A stretch of 7,255 nt of DNA, from assembly GCA_030536195.1 (NCBI GenBank), contig JAUNQL010000051.1:1-7255 (forward strand), given 5' to 3'. The notes beneath the pieces are model-generated. The model ran no database searches. It saw only the letters and a program-made list of their open reading frames with translations, and had not been told where the DNA came from. The DNA comes from Clostridia bacterium. GTDB lineage: Bacteria; Bacillota; Clostridia; Oscillospirales; Acutalibacteraceae. Position 1 is the first letter of the stretch, and each line of letters opens with the position of its first letter. The translations under genes were made by a program, and so were the position numbers. This document shows positions 6,905 through 7,255 of the stretch, one piece after another.

Positions 6905-6917
6905 CGCGTGTTATAAT
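6889..6917 (+). promoter_or_regulatory. rplU promoter with extended -10
   Basis: TTGACT (6889-6894) and a perfect TATAAT (6912-6917) are separated by 17 bases, and TG at 6909-6910 one base before the -10 gives an extended -10. This is near-consensus sigma-A, as expected for a ribosomal protein operon. Transcription should start near 6924, just where the structured leader begins. The -35 hexamer lies entirely inside the 3' arm of the upstream terminator hairpin. Confidence 0.88.
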
Positions 6918-6923
6918 ACACGT

Positions 6924-7012
6924 TGCCGCATATTCTGGGTGGGCCTCTGAAAGCCCATAAGTAAAGCAATTTCACCCATCGTAGCGAGACTTTAAAAAAG
7001 GAATGAAAACAC
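6924..7012 (+). promoter_or_regulatory. Structured 5' leader of rplU (L21 leader type)
   Basis: About 89 untranslated bases between the predicted transcription start and the rplU ATG. They can fold: CGC (6927-6929) pairs with GCG (6984-6986), TGGGTG (6936-6941) pairs with CACCCA (6973-6978), and an inner GGGC (6941-6944)/GCCC (6953-6956) hairpin competes for one base. Position and layout fit the L21 leader, a known putative autoregulatory element before rplU in low-GC Gram-positives. No terminator-like hairpin with a T run is present, so control would more likely act on translation. A match to the RNA family model was not tested. Confidence 0.72.
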
Positions 7013-7255
7013 ATGTACGCAGTTGTAGAAACAGGCGGAAAACAGTACAAGGTTTCCGAAGGCGACATCATCTTCGTTGAGAAGCTCGACGTAGAAGCAG
7101 ACGCTAAGGTTGCACTTGACAAGGTTCTTGCTATCGGTTCTGACAAGGGCATCAAGGTTGGTACTCCTTATATCAAGGGTGCTGCTGTTGAGGCTAAGGT
7201 ATTAAAGAACGGCAAGGCAAAGAAAGTACTTGTAATGACTTACAAGCCAAAGAAG
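7013..7255 (+). CDS. rplU: 50S ribosomal protein L21, 3'-truncated by window edge
   Basis: Component of the large ribosomal subunit that binds 23S rRNA. The 81 visible residues start MYAVVETGGKQYKVSEGD, the highly conserved L21 N-terminus, and continue through GTPYIKGAAVEAKVL to the basic KAKKVLVMTYKPKK. Bacterial L21 is about 102 residues, so roughly 20 C-terminal residues, including most of the family signature, lie beyond the window. AAAAGGAA (about 6996-7003) supplies the ribosome-binding site. Lysine codons are mainly AAG and glycine GGC or GGT. In Firmicutes this gene normally leads rplU-ysxB-rpmA, so ysxB and rpmA are expected downstream. Confidence 0.97.
   Translation, partial: MYAVVETGGKQYKVSEGDIIFVEKLDVEADAKVALDKVLAIGSDKGIKVGTPYIKGAAVEAKVLKNGKAKKVLVMTYKPKK

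Noticed and set aside
1..7255. Mobile element, CRISPR, tRNA, rRNA or defence system
   Set aside because: No repeat arrays, transposase or integrase motifs, tRNA-like folds or defence-type domains were seen; the gaps are short and explained by promoters, terminators and one leader.

Overview
The window is ordinary-looking Bacillota (Firmicutes) chromosome, most likely from a member of the Clostridia. The evidence is a full set of AAGGAG-type ribosome-binding sites, consensus sigma-A-like promoters, a YhaM-type exoribonuclease, paired YmfF/YmfH-type M16 peptidase domains, and an rplU gene with a leader of the kind known from low-GC Gram-positives. A Lachnospiraceae-like host fits the general style, but I cannot fix the family from sequence alone. 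There are no mobile elements, CRISPR arrays, tRNAs or rRNAs. Nearly every base is coding or part of a short regulatory gap.

Layout. (1) 1-1192, plus strand: the C-terminal two thirds of an adenine deaminase, ending in tandem stop codons. (2) 1204-1231: a bidirectional terminator shared with the convergent operon that follows. (3) 3217-1240, minus strand: a two-gene operon from one strong promoter, yhaM-type 3'-5' exoribonuclease then prmA (ribosomal protein L11 methyltransferase), one base apart. (4) 3170-3265: a divergent promoter region. (5) 3266-6861, plus strand: a three-gene operon of an 812-residue double M16 peptidase, lgt (prolipoprotein diacylglyceryl transferase), and an 84-residue protein that is 40% lysine and starts inside lgt. 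(6) 6868-7012: a terminator whose 3' arm contains the -35 box of the next promoter, then a structured leader. (7) 7013-7255: the first 81 codons of rplU (ribosomal protein L21), cut off by the window end.

The genes are mostly housekeeping: purine salvage, RNA decay, ribosomal protein modification, lipoprotein maturation and a ribosomal protein. The most notable item is the single-chain peptidase. Its first half has the M16 R/Y pair but no zinc motif, and its second half has the zinc motif but no R/Y pair. One polypeptide therefore appears to carry both halves of an active site that is usually split between two proteins. Second is the lysine-rich small protein, whose first codons are read out of frame from the acidic tail of Lgt. 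Third is the compact terminator/promoter overlap before rplU, with an inverted repeat centred on the -10 box.
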